A stretch of DNA of 64,000 nucleotides from Pollenia angustigena (lineage: Eukaryota; Arthropoda; Insecta; Diptera; Polleniidae), in NCBI GenBank assembly GCA_930367215.1, contig OV884059.1, positions 29,875,882 through 29,939,881 of the forward strand, written 5' to 3'. The notes under the pieces were generated by a model. That model had not been told where the DNA came from. It saw only the letters and a program-made list of their open reading frames with translations, and did no database searches. Numbering within the stretch: position 1 is the stretch's first letter; the number at the start of each line of letters is the position of its first letter. Positions 35,251 through 46,896 of the stretch are shown one piece after another. The translations under genes were made by a program, and so were the position numbers.

Positions 35251-36842
35251 CGGTCTAGTGAAATCAATTTTTTATCCTCAAAAGTCTGAGAAGCAGTGTT
35301 ACCACCAGCAAAATTCGAAATTGCACTTCAGGTGAAGCAAAATTACCCGATATAAATGAAATTACACCTGATATGAAATTGAAGTTTTATATAATAAAAG
35401 ACATTTACAGAGTAGCAAAAACACAAAAAACTCATTGAAACAAGATAAATATTAGATAAACTGTTAACATTAAAATAAATAAATGACGCAATTTTTTTCA
35501 CAAATGAAGGCGATGTGTTGAATTAGAGAAAATAATCTGTCAATTAGACTCCAAGGCCGTGCGATGTGACATCTCTTGATTGTTTTCCGTAGGCCTGTGC
35601 TGATAAACCAGCAACAATTGACATATTGGAGGTCAACATTGTTAATTTATTCTTGACATGCAGCCAGCAATGCTCGAAAAAGAGGAACAAAATTGGACGT
35701 TCAATTAAAATCATTTAATTTGTGTTTTCTATAAATTTAAGTTGCATTGTCTTAAAAAATACCCTTTAGTAAACTAAATGGCTTTAGGGTTTTGTACATC
35801 TGTCCCTTTCTTAATTCAGTTTTATAACTGTTTAGGGCGTTAAATATTCTTCAAACTTAAGAATTTGACAGTTTTCAGACAAAAATAAAATTAATTATAT
35901 GTTGGAGTCAAGGCGAATTCATAAAGGTGACATTTTCTAGCCATCTGTTTAATGTTTATTTCTTTGTGTGTATACTGAATGTCAAGCGTTGTTTACATTT
36001 TATGAAAAAATTTGTTAAAATTTAAAATTCAATAAAAATATAAATTCTTGAAAAAAAAATTATTTAAATGTTATATTCAACATTTTTCATTTTTCGAATT
36101 TATTCTATGAGCTAAATTTCAGTTATGTATTTTATAAAGCTTTTTTGTAAAAGTTCTATTCCTACAATTTTTCAGAAATGACTTTATACACTACCAGACT
36201 ATTATATTGTATTTTCTTTTTACATTTTACCTTAGCCTTCCGTTGGAAAGCAATGAGGTATATTGAATGTACAGAAAAATTTACAATTATTAGACACCAG
36301 CAGAATGTAATGCATTTTCTGGCCCGCTACGGCCGTCGTCAGCATTCTTTGTGTCTCACTGAATAGTGTTACTTTATAAATTGAATGTATTTAACACAAC
36401 TATTTTAACAAATAGAAACTGGGAATTATTTCCTTCCGAAGGTAACTTTATATTATATTCAACATTTTTAATTTTTCGAATTTATTCTATGAGCCAAGGC
36501 GAATTCATCCCAGGTAATCTCGGTACTACAACAAGTACAACTCGTACAAAAGCCACAAGCAATTTGTTTTTGTAAAATCATTGTACAATGTCAAACAGTG
36601 ATGCCAACTTTTTGAGAGCAAAAAGCACTTTAAAATTTAAAAAAGCACTATTTCGAGCAAAAAAAAAGCGTAAAAAAGCACTAAGCCATTTTTACATTTT
36701 AATTAAACAAAAAAAAGAAGGCGACGGCGTTGATGTGGGACCATTTTTATTTAAAATGAAATAATAAATATATTAACATTTGTATATAAACATTGTTTAA
36801 TGTATACATTGAAGATACTTATAATAACACAGTAAAACACAT

Positions 36843-37683
36843 GATTTCGGGACTCAATTCTGATAATTGGTTATGAAAGTAGAACCAAAAAGAAGAACTT
36901 CTGCATCATTAGTTTGGTCATGGTACATCAAATAATAGTTTAAAAATTAATTAGGCTCTTTTGTTCGATAACTTTGCTCATAACTCGAGAACCATTAGTC
37001 CGAATTAGCTGAAACAAATTGAAACAAATTGAAACAAATTAAGAATTACAATTCCTTTAATCTGTTCATACAACGTTTCGCTACATACAGTTTCACAGTT
37101 ATAAATAAATGTATGAAGAAAAAAAATATTTTTTGCCCAAAAAATTCAAATTTTTTATTTTTCATTCATAAAAAATCCAAAACGGTAAAAAAAAGTGTCA
37201 AGTCCTATTACTTTCACGTAAAGTCGCATAACCTATGAACAAAATGACACATAAAAAAGTCATCACTGTTTTTTCCAAAGAATTTTGTGGATATCTCGAG
37301 CAAATTTTTGAAATTCATACCTTCACTTAATTGTGAATAAAAGCGAAACGCGTTCATCGATTTTCATTATTTATGTGTCATTTTTTTCTTCATACATTTA
37401 TTTATAACTGCGAAACTGTTACGTTGTATGAACAGATTAAGGGAATTGTAATTCTTAATTTGTTTCAATTTGTTTCAGCTAATTCGGACTAGTGGTTCTC
37501 GAGTTATGAGCAAAGTTATCGAACAAAAGAGCCTAAAACGTGACAAATTCCCCTATACAATATTACTAACTTCAAATTAATTTTTAAATTATTATTTGAT
37601 GTACCATGACCAAACTAATGATGCAGAAGTTCTTCTTTTTGGGTCTACTTTCATAACCAATTATCAGAATTGAGTCCCGAATC
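36843..37683. mobile_element. Foldback element, fourth level of the stack
   Basis: 'gggactcaattctgataatt' at 36849 is inverted at the right end. The arms (36843-37120 and about 37383-37683) share 'tcgataactttgctcataac' and 'ctcgagaaccattagtccga' at high identity. The left arm lacks a block of about 40 bp present in the right. No target duplication identified. Confidence 0.8.
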
Positions 37684-37849
37684 AATCACCTGAAAAATGT
37701 TGTACAGTGTAATATATTATTATCTTCAAAAAAATAAGATCATCCAAATCATTTGGATCATCATCAGCTGAGTTTGAATTGGGCCATAAAACAGTTTTAA
37801 AGTAATATTTATTTTGATTTTTTCTATGATTCCTTGGAAGAAAGATCTC

Positions 37850-38270
37850 TACAGACATAAGATGGTTGAGTGTAATCATTACAGCGAAGTCCACATATAA
37901 CGTGAAGAATTGAATTAACAGAGTTTAAGGATAATCAGTTTCCGATTTTGGATTTACTGTAGTTCATCGAACTAAATGTTCTTTCAACGCCCGCGTTAGA
38001 GTATGGAAAACTTAAAATCCTTAATACAGAATTGGACAATTAAAATAGTTGACTTCTATCCAAAAAAGATATGTTCGTTGTTTATTTTTCCATCAACAAT
38101 TCCTAATATTTTCCAAGCCATTTTCTATTTTTGAAACAGTGTCAAAATCTTTAAAAAAAAGTTTACCTAAAACAAATACATCGTTTTTACAACGATTACT
38201 TAATATGTTTTCAACCCTTAATAGTGCAACGTTTTGTAAAATTTCCTGGCTCTTACTTCGTAAATAAAAT
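37850..38270 (-). pseudogene. hAT transposase C-terminal fragment
   Basis: Minus strand near 38020-37937 reads 'SNSVLRILSFPYSNAGVERT' then 'FSSMNYSKSKIGN', the hAT dimerisation motif (P-x-S-N-A-x-V-E-R-x-F-S). It is followed after a stop by 'LSLNSVNSILHVICGL'. Upstream decayed sequence to 38270 is compatible with more of the protein. It belongs to the enclosing element 36596-38977. Confidence 0.85.
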
Positions 38271-39735
38271 TATTGGTAAAACGAATACAACTTTCTTTTA
38301 TCATTTTAAATCTTATAATCTTCTCAAAATTGTACCCCAAATAGCAAAGTGCATCTAAATCATCCTATATAATGGGTGATTTTTTAAGAGCTATAGGAAA
38401 GTTTAAAAAAAATAACACATAAAATTCAGAAAAATGCATGAAATCTTTATTTGAATCGATAGCACGGTCCATATAATTTATAGTTTGAAGATTATTTCAT
38501 GCAAATGTTGACCGTGACTGCGCCTTAGTCCAATTTTGGCATACTCTTTCCAACATTTCGGCCGGTATCTCATGAATAAATGTTTCAATGTTGTCTTCCA
38601 ATGCGTCAATTGAAGCGGTCATGTGAGTATATAATCGAAGTTTTAAAAAATTGTAGAAAAACAATAAAAATTGTAAAAAGCACTAAAGGCACTAACAAAA
38701 AATTGAAAAAGCACCAAGTTAGTGCTTTTTCTTAGTTTGGCACTTAGGATAAAAATTTGGCGTTTTGAGGCATCAAAAAGCACCAAAAATAGTGCCAAAA
38801 GCACTTAGTTGGCATCGCTGTGTAGATTACTTAAAGAGCACTTAAAAGCACTGTGAGAAATTGTTAAAAGCACTATAAATACCCGCTTTTCAAAAACGGG
38901 TGTTTAACAAAATTTCGGGTATTGCATAAGCAAAAAGGCACCAAAAATACCCGAAAGGCACCAAAATGGCAACGCTGGTGTCAAAAACAGAAATAAAACA
39001 AAACAGAAATAAAGATTATATTGTATTTTCTTTTTACATTTTACCTTAGCCTTCCGTTGGAAAGCAATGAGGTATATTGAATGTACAGAAAAATTTACAA
39101 TTATTAGACACCAGCAGAATGTAATGCATTTTCTGGCCCGCTACGGCCGTCGTCAGCATTCTTTGTGTCTCACTGGATAGTGTTACTTTATAAATTGAAT
39201 GAATTTAACTCAACTATTTTAACAAACTGAAACTGGGAATTATTTCCTTCCGAAGGTAACTTTATATTATATTCAACATTTTTCATTTTTCGAATTTATT
39301 CTATGAGCTAAATTTCAGTTATGTATTTTATAAAGCTTTTTTGTAATAGTTCTATTCCTACAATTTTTCGAAAAATGAAAAATGTTGAATATAATATAAA
39401 GCATATAATATAACTCTATCTCATGATGCGGTCACCTGTATGAATTCGCTTTGGTTGGAGTATTAGAAACATTTCTACCCCAAGCCTAGTGTGTATTTTG
39501 AATAACTTTTTTCAATAAGCTTCAAGTTCTAAATCACTATAATAGACATTTATTACCAAACTTTTAAAAATATATAGTTAATGATTGAAGTCTTTTCCTT
39601 AAAAGAACCCGAGACTTTGGTTCAGAAGACTGTGCATCTTTTATCAAAAATATTTAAAAAGAAATAAATGTCATCACTGAAATCGAATCTTGATTTTATT
39701 GAGGTATCTGAAGTAAGAATTTCAAACAACACCTG

Positions 39736-40496
39736 GGGCCGAATTACCGCATACGTGAACGAGAAAGCTTTCGTATCGCATAAAATTTCGTCACGTTTCG
39801 AATGGATGGATTATAGCATTCGATAGCTGACGTAACGAAATTTTTGCAAAATGTATTAGATTTGTGTTACGTTGGAATAGAATAAAAACATATGTTTAGT
39901 GCATATTATTATCAGCTGAATGACACTAATAAGAACAATAAGTACATGTTTAATAAAAAATTTAAAACAAAACCAAATTTTCGCGGCTTATTTCAACATA
40001 TTCAGTGAATTTAAATATTTTTAAAAACAAAAATAAAATTATATAAGGAATGGCTAAATTCCTATCATTGTGTTTATCGTCTTCCGATTCTGAAGTTGAT
40101 TATAACACAATACGTATCCGAAAAGAAATGAGGGAAATGGCGAAATTAGGATGATCGACCATGTAGTGCGCCATAACATCTTTTTGTTTTCCATTTATTT
40201 TGTTGGTATTCGTCCTATAAACAATAATCACTTTATTATCTCGTTTTTAAAACCTTAAAACTAATAATAAAAACTTACATCTTTTTATATTTTTTGCACA
40301 CAAACTAAAAATTTTATGATTTCGATCAGTACTGAGATGACGAGTAAAATTTAAACACCTGATACTCGATTACGCCCTCGTTATCGTATGCTATCATCTC
40401 AAATTTCGATTGTGCTTGTTCGATAACGAATGCGGTAATCCCAAAGAGAAAAATTACGAACAATTTTATTCGATCACGTATGCGGTAATTCGGGCC
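39736..40496. mobile_element. TIR element GGGCCGAATTACCGCATACG
   Basis: Left end GGGCCGAATTACCGCATACG, right end its inverse with one change; flanked by CTG on both sides (39733-39735, 40497-40499). A 3-bp duplication and GG..CC ends suggest PIF/Harbinger. Inside, a short ORF from 40050 reads 'MAKFLSLCLSSSDSEVDYNT' and then 'IRIRKEMREMAKLG' before a stop; I do not recognise it. Confidence 0.8.
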
Positions 40497-40917
40497 CTGA
40501 ATTACACCTAAGAGAAATTACCCACGCTCTACCCACGACAGTAAAAATTATACCAAATTCGGGTAATTACCCACAAAGTGGCAACACTGCTGAGAAGACT
40601 CATTTACGTGATTTTTCCCAAATGCTAGCTGGGAACAACGTTAAATAAAATGTACGTACATTAAAAAAAATGGTTTTATATGTATGTATTGGTATTTTAT
40701 CTTTTAAAAGTTGTAGGGATTTTTGAGGAGACAAATTGTTTAATGCGTAGGGAAAAATATTGATTTTTTACGGGCTGCGTAAGAACTTTTGCCCACAGAC
40801 CAAGCAACATCATTTGAAACATGTATTACTATGTACTCATGTTTCAGTTCTTACAACTAAAATACTACTACAAAACAAAAAAAAAATTTTATTTGCTTTT
40901 ATACCTATCACATATTC

Positions 40918-41275
40918 GTGTTGGAAACATTAGAGCCTCATTTAAAAAAGGGAACGTTTGTTCCAAACACAATATATTTGCAGCAACATTGCGTTTTTGG
41001 CCCAGGGATCGTACCAGCTCAGCGTTGGAAATTATTTCAACTTTTGACTGTTCCAGCCACAAGCTTAAAAATTTTGTCTGAGACTCTGGAAGTCATGAAG
41101 AGAGAACTTTGTCCACAATGGATAAATTAAAGTTGCATTTCTTTGAAAAGCAGCATTTCCAGGTGTAATTGGCTGTGTGGACGGAACCCACAGCAAAATT
41201 TTAGCTAAAAAAAAAACAAGACCACCATATCTACTTTAATCGCAAGGGATATTTATTTTTTATGTGGAAAAGAGA
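40918..41275 (+). pseudogene. PIF/Harbinger transposase fragment
   Basis: A DDE transposase relic in several frames: 'LETLEPHLKKGTFVPN', then 'AATLRF' and, one frame on, 'LAQGSYQLSVGNYFN', then 'FPGVIGCVDGTHSKILA' (first catalytic Asp in V-D-G-T-H, about 41160-41210) and 'HHIYFNRKGYFLF' (usually Y-x-N-R-K-G-Y-H-S). At least two frameshifts disable it. It lies 330 bp outside the right end of the nested stack, not inside the Harbinger-like element at 39736-40496. Confidence 0.88.
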
Positions 41276-41690
41276 CCCTGCATAATCCTCTGGCTAGTGA
41301 TGGATTTTTTACAAGCCATTCCACTAGCTTCTCGAACTGGCACTTAGTTGTTATTTTAATTTTTTCAATTATATCCAAAAATTATATATCAAAAGACAAC
41401 ACAAATGAAGAAAAATATCAAAACCGCCGTAGAAATCAAAATTGCAGCCAACCATAACGTAAAATTTTTAAAACACGACACAAAGCAGCACAAGACAACA
41501 CTAAAAATGCCGACGACAAAATCAAGGGCAATTTAAGGCAACAACAACGCCAATTTTTCTTAGAAAATACCAAACATATGGGCATTTCCATCATGTCGAA
41601 CGTGACCATCGTACACATTTAAAGCTAAAAAAAATCAAATTAAAACGTATTTTTATTTTGGCAATAGATTCAAGTTACAGCTATTAATTA
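41276..41690. other. No gene seen
   Basis: Probably decayed transposon sequence continuing from the Harbinger relic. The minus ORF at 41436-41618 has no recognisable domain. Confidence 0.4.
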
Positions 41691-42900
41691 GCCCTATAAT
41701 TTTTTTTTCGTTTTCAAGAAAATTGCAAAAATACAAGGCATTTGCACGTGACGAAAACAGAAGTGGGTTTTGTGGTCATTTATTCGAATGCCGATTTCAG
41801 CGAAACCTGAGGCAATATTTGAATGCGAAAAATTGTAGAATGTAATGCACTCATGTCTCTTAAATATGGCTGTCATTTTATATAAAAATAATGTATACTT
41901 TTTTTTATTAAGCTTTAATCGCTGTCGCACATGACATTTTTTTCCATCATGATATATATGTTGATTAGACTGGGTCGACCTCCATACAAAAAAAAAGTTG
42001 TGCCTGTCACCTCCTAGAATGAAAGATATGTCAATGAAGTTTCTAAAACAGGAAACATTTTTTTTGCCACGCCCCAAAATACAGCCCTTTTGGTTTTTTA
42101 TATTTAGCGCTGCCATTTAAAGTCCGATCTCATCATATTGCATATCGTTGTTCATGGCTTGATAGTGGCTGCATTTCTGTCTTTGGTGACTTTTTAATCC
42201 GATCTCAAATTCTGGGCGCCACTTATGCCATCTCGGATTCTTCCCCCAAATGTCCAATTTTTTTACGTGCCAAGAAAGCCCTTCTTAAACTACGTATGTA
42301 TAGATTTTAATATGCCCACTTTTATGACACGCCTACAAATTAAGCCCCTTTTTTATTTTTCACACACACACACTACCTTAAATCAGGCAGAAGCCAATCC
42401 AAACAAAAATATTTTCATCAGTCACGCCCTAGAATAAAAGGTATGTATATTAATTAAGTTTGAAAAACTTTAAAAAAATTTTTTTGACACGCCCTAAATT
42501 ACAGCCCCTTTTATACATATATATAGCATCGTCATTTAAAGTCTAATCTCATCGTATCGTATATCATTGTTAATGGCTAGAATATGGCTTTATTTTTGAA
42601 TTTAGTGCTTTTTTTGCTCATCTAGATTTAAATGATTGAAATATATATATTAACATAAATAAATCATTTACATATATAAAAAAATAATTTTCAAATTTTT
42701 AATTTTCACACTTACGATGTCGCACGTGAACATTTTTATATAAGTACCAAGATCACAAATCTTGCTATTTTACAGAAATTTTTTTTCATTTTAATTTTAT
42801 AAAAAATCTCTGTTTTCCTGGTAATTTGATGAGCTTTCTACTTTTACTTTCGACGCACTGATAGAAAATGATGTTTTTCAATGTCGCACATGACATCCAA
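41690..42900. repeat. Direct repeat of about 420 bp with two diverged units
   Basis: 'gccacgccccaaaatacagc', 'cgctgccatttaaagtccga', 'tgttcatggct' (42065-42200) recur as 'gacacgccctaaattacagc', 'catcgtcatttaaagtctaa', 'tgttaatggct' (42487-42610). A 'cacaca' microsatellite lies at 42361. 'tagactgggtcgacctccat' at 41965 resembles the TIR of the 24869 element. The 140-codon minus ORF at 41694-42116 is not preserved in the second unit. Confidence 0.6.
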
Positions 42901-43487
42901 ATATGAGATAATACAAAGAAAAAAATTACTGTTATTTGTAATCGCATAGTTTCTTGTGCATTCTATTTTGACTCTTTGTACCTTCCGAAAGGTTTTAGAG
43001 AGAAAAAGTCAATGCATAATGTCTCTCTTTAAGAACTTTTATCATAGCAAAACGTACAATAGAAATATCCAAATAAGAAAAGTTGCACTTGTTCAACTTT
43101 GCATTCATAAATCTCGAAATGGGTTATAAATAGGCATGCGATTTCCATGCAAATGCATGTTTTTTGTCGATAGTCTAAAACCGATGTCGACCAATTATCT
43201 TTCCGAATCATTAAATTTGCGTTAAAATGGCATTGATTTGTTTTTGCATATTGTTGCATATTTTGGTGAAAATGCATATTTTTGCATATTTTGGTTTTAA
43301 ATGCATTTTTTTGCATATTTTAACATTTTTGAGTGATATATTTTTTTAAATTTCCATATTATAAAAAAAAGTTCTTCGAAAAATTTCCAAATTGTATAAA
43401 AAACCCTTCAAAAAAATTTTTTTTTAAAATCAATTAATTAATTTTTTTGAGCTCTGCATAAAATACAAGATTTCAACAAAAGATCCT

Positions 43488-44590
43488 TAAATTTTTAACC
43501 GATGCAGCACCTTACATGGTTAAGGCTGCCAATTGCCCTAAAACAATTTACCGAAAACTGTTACATGCTACTTGATTGGCACATGGGTTACACCGAGTTG
43601 CAGAAGAAATCAGAAGCCAATTCGATAATATTGATTTATTGGTTTCATACAGGATTTAATTCACTTAATAGTCAACTCAAATTAATTGATATGGCGGAAA
43701 GTAACATTAACATGTGAATGGAAAATAGCCCGACAAATTAAAAAAAAAATCCAAAAACTGTTGCAAATAAAAATAAAAATAGAGGATTTCAAAAAATAAA
43801 ACAAATTTCAAATATTTTTGATCTAGCCTCTTAAGACCCGAGCATTAACCCATTGAATTTTTACATTTCTTATATATTGTTTACACCTTTTGGGGAGGAA
43901 ATAAGAAAACTGTATATTTTTTTTTTTTTGAATTTTATTTGAATTCTTAGAAATTAAGGGGGCACATAAGTGTACCTCAGGTCTTAATATATGAAAAATT
44001 TCAACGTAAATTCTTAATTTCTTAAGATCAGGGCTGACCCGATTAAGTAAAGGGCTTATTAACTATTTGTTTTATCTTATGAGGTGTAATTTAAATTTCG
44101 GTTTTTATTATTTTTTTATTTAAACTGGTGGAAAAAGAGGTGCACATATGTGTACTTCAGGTCTTAGCGATTAGTTATTGAGGAAAAATATCCCAACAGT
44201 ATGGTTTTTTCAAACAGTTAAATTCAGATGCAAAAATAATGGCTAAAACTTCTAAACCCTGCCATCTTTTGATATTGTTTTGAAGCGCAGTAGCTTAAAG
44301 CAAGTAATTAAACTGTTTCTATTGGTCACACGATGTCGCTAGTCTTTAAAACTTGTAATATTTTTAGGTGCACATATGTGTACCCATGGTCTGAAGAGGC
44401 TAGAATCAAATGTGGGATCTGAATTAGAAAATTAATATTCTTCAAATGTATTGGCATCCTTGAAGTATGCCTCAACTTCGGTTGACGTTGAGAGACCATT
44501 TTCCATGTACAAAAGCTTTTTAACAGACAAAGGCTTACTTTTGATAATATAAAAAAGTATTTATTTGACTACGCAATTTAAATGATGTAG
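43488..44590 (+). pseudogene. hAT-like transposase, two separated blocks
   Basis: Block 1 reads 'KFLTDAAPYMVKAANC', 'TIYRKLLHAT', a stop in place of the usual Cys, then 'LAHGLHRVAEEIRSQFDNID' (catalytic D in T-D-A-A-P-Y-M and the C-x-x-H region). Block 2 reads 'KYASTSVDVERPFSMYKSFL' then 'TDKGLLL', the C-terminal dimerisation motif. The linking region is replaced by unrelated sequence, so most of the catalytic core is gone. Confidence 0.85.
43824..44402. mobile_element. TIR element nested in the hAT-like relic
   Basis: TAGCCTCTTAAGACC at the left and GGTCTGAAGAGGCTA at the right. Three internal copies of 'gtgcacatatgtgtac' with 'tcaggtctta' occur near 43970, 44142 and 44370. Flanks are similar but not identical ('ttgatc' and 'gaatca'). 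Confidence 0.7.
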
Positions 44591-44607
44591 TTATTTAAAT
44601 TAACTGC

Positions 44608-44740
44608 CTGTTCATCTATTTCCGAACGACGATTTCGTTCGCATAACTTAGATTTAAAACAAAAACAAATTATAAAACATTGTTTTTGTTTTACATTAAA
44701 GTTAAGCGAACAAAATCTTCGTTCGAAATCGATGAACATG
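44608..44740. mobile_element. Palindromic MITE
   Basis: 'gttcatctatttccgaacga' is inverted as 'tcgttcgaaatcgatgaac', with inner 'tcgcataactta' and 'taaagttaagcga' stems. Related to the hairpin at 11789-11880. Confidence 0.7.
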
Positions 44741-44769
44741 GGGTAAGTTCTAAAAAATATTATACCTTA

Positions 44770-46435
44770 CCATGACATGTTTCGATCGCAGCCACTCGAT
44801 CTCCTCAGATGGATTTGCCGTCTTACACTCGCAGCCATCGACGACTGCTGACGTCAATAGTTAAACATCAATCAAGCAAATCCAGTTGAGGAGATCGAGT
44901 GGTTGCGATCGAAACATGTCATGGTAACCTGCCGGCCAGGGTTCGAGCCCCAGCCACGTCAAGAATGAAAAGTTATCAATAACAATTTTAATTAATTTTC
45001 GTGTTGTAAAATTCCTTTCTTCATAAAAAAAATAATTTAATGAAAATTAAATTTGATGAACTTTAGCCTAATTATAAAAATATTAAAAATTTAGATTAGA
45101 AACCATAAATAGTTCAACAAAATAACCACAATACTGATTATTGTTAAAGCTAAGGCACGAGCTCTATGTGTTCATTTGTCCTTCAAGTTGGTCTGAAAAA
45201 AAGTCAACAGAAAAAGAACGACAAAAATGAAAAAACAAACAAAAAATGTACTTTCGACTTCAAGAAGAATTCTTGACAAAAGTACGAGAAAACAGAAGTA
45301 AGGAAAATCACGTAAAATCCATTAAAAATGGATAATCATTCAGAAAGCAAATTTCGATCTACCAAAGGTTAAAATACAATTTGGTTTAAGGATTGATGTT
45401 TGACTATTGATTTTTAATTAGGCTTAAGTTCATGAAATTTAATTTTCATTAAATTATTCTTATGAAGAAAGGAATTTTACAACATGAAAATTAATTAAAA
45501 TTGTTATTGATAATCTTTCATTCTTGACGTGGCTCGGGCTCGAACCCGAAACATGTCATGGTAACCTGCCGGACAGGGTTCGAGCCCGAGCCACGTCAAG
45601 AATGAAAGATTATCAATAACAATTTTAATTAATTTTCATGTTGTAAAATTCCTTTCTTCATAAGAATAATTTAATGAAAATTAAATTTCATGAACTTAAG
45701 CCTAATTAAAAAAATTAAAAATTTGGATTAAAAACCATAAATAGTTCAACAAAATAACCACAATACTAATTATTGTTAAAGCTAAGGCACGAGCTCTATG
45801 TGTACATTTGTCTTTCAAGTTGTGCTGAAAAAGGTCAACAGAAAAGAGAAAGACAAAATGAAAAAACAAAAAATGTACTTGGACTTCAAGAAAAATTCTT
45901 GACAAAAGTACGAAAAAACAGAAGTAAGGAAAAAACATGTAAAATCAATTAAGATGGATAATCATTCAGGAAAGCAAATTTCGATCTACCAAATGTTAAA
46001 ATACAATTTGGTTAAAGGATTGATGTTTGACTATTGACGTCAGCAGTCGTCGATGGCTGCGAGTGTAAGACGGCAAATCCATCTGAGGAGATCGAGTGGT
46101 TGCGATCGAAACATGTCATGGTAACCTGCCGGCCAGGGTTCGAGCCCGAGCCACGTCAAGAATGAAAAATTATCAATAACAATTTTAATTAATTTTCATG
46201 TTGTAAAATTCCTTTCTTCATAAGAATAATTTAATGAAAATTAAATTTCATGAACTTAAGCCTAATTAAAAATATTAAAAATTTGGATTAAAAACCATAA
46301 ATAGTTCAACAAAATAACCACAATACTAATTAATAACAATTTTAATTAATTTTCGTGTTGTAAAATTCCTTTCTTCATAAAAAAATTATTTAATGAAAAT
46401 AAAATTTCATGAACTTAAGCCTAATTCTAAAAATA
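44770..46435. repeat. Cluster of tRNA-Ser/Leu-like SINE copies in direct and inverted order
   Basis: The head 'gatcgagtggttgcgatcga' (A-box-like, as in type II tRNAs), 'catgtcatggtaacctgccg' and 'gggttcgagcccgagccacg' (B box) appear from 44895 and 46090, and from 45550 without the A-box part. Each is followed by the body 'aatgaaa(g)attatcaataac' and tail 'aatgaaaattaaatttcatg'. Inverted segments lie at 44774-44860 (head) and 45421-45545 (tail to B box). The 78-codon minus ORF at 45702 is in a repeat body. Confidence 0.75.
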
Positions 46436-46890
46436 TTAAATATTTTATATATACATATATACATTTATACATAGTCGAACTTCCCTAAAATGAATTTGCA
46501 TGGGACCATAAAATCACGTAATTTTTAAGAAACTTTATTATACAGAATTCATTTTATTTTCACTTTTGTCAAAAAAAAAATCAGGCAGTTCTAGTTTTGG
46601 ATTACACTTCCACGTGCAGCGGATATCCATTTAGGCATTGCTTTATTAATTTCCCTTAAAATAAAGGTTTAAAGCCTTTTGTGTTTGGTGCTAAATTGCT
46701 TGCATTCTACATTTTAAGAATTAAGATTGATTTCATGTAATGCAATGCAATGTAAAGTATCGTAATGTACTGTATTTTCTGTAATTTGTAATAAATATCT
46801 AACTATTTTGTGTATTTTGAATAAAAAATTTTATTTCACATATGAATTTCAATAATGTTTAGGATGTGTGCTCTTATTTCTCGGTGAAGT
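46436..46890. other. No gene seen
   Basis: AT-rich, with a 'tatatacata' microsatellite at 46445. Nothing assignable. Confidence 0.4.
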
Positions 46891-46896
46891 AATAAT

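Larger units (their letters stand above)
36596..38977 (-). mobile_element. hAT element, third level of the stack
   Basis: Left end CAGTGATGCCAACTTTTTGA, right end ...AAAATGGCAACGCTG. The flanking octamers ATGTCAAA (36588-36595) and GTGTCAAA (38978-38985) match at 7 of 8. Both subterminal regions carry many 'aaaaagcac' repeats, and the right one duplicates a terminus-like 'agttggcatcgctg' at 38809. It holds a minus-strand transposase relic. Confidence 0.92.
35909..39453. mobile_element. CAAGGCGAATT-family element, second level of the stack
   Basis: CAAGGCGAATTCATAAAGGT at the left, inverted ACCTGTATGAATTCGCTTTG at the right, with a perfect octamer GTTGGAGT at 35901-35908 and 39454-39461. Within it a block of about 300 bp occurs twice in direct orientation (36205-36505 and 39014-39313), one on each side of the hAT insertion. 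A third CAAGGCGAATT terminus sits inside at 36494. Confidence 0.92.
35294..40589. mobile_element. Outer hAT element of the nested stack
   Basis: Left end CAGTGTTACCACC, right end GTGGCAACACTG (hAT-type), with a perfect octamer CTGAGAAG at 35286-35293 and 40590-40597. Subterminal 'gaaattacacctg' and 'ggtaattaccc' repeats lie at both ends. Its own sequence remains at 35294-35908, 39462-39735 and 40500-40589; the rest is younger insertions. Confidence 0.92.
43150..44600 (+). mobile_element. hAT-like transposon relic
   Basis: The left side (43150-43325) carries many 'tttgcatattttgg' repeats, as expected of transposon subterminal sequence. Two blocks of transposase follow (43488-43665 and 44450-44590), interrupted by the insertion 43824-44402. 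Outer ends not defined. Confidence 0.65.

Noticed and set aside
38809..38822. 'agttggcatcgctg' as the right end of the inner hAT element
   Set aside because: The octamer after it (TGTAGATT) does not match the left flank, whereas the end at 38977 is followed by GTGTCAAA, matching ATGTCAAA at 7 of 8.
41694..42116. 140-codon minus ORF
   Set aside because: It covers one unit of a diverged direct repeat, the second unit does not keep the frame, and no domain is visible.
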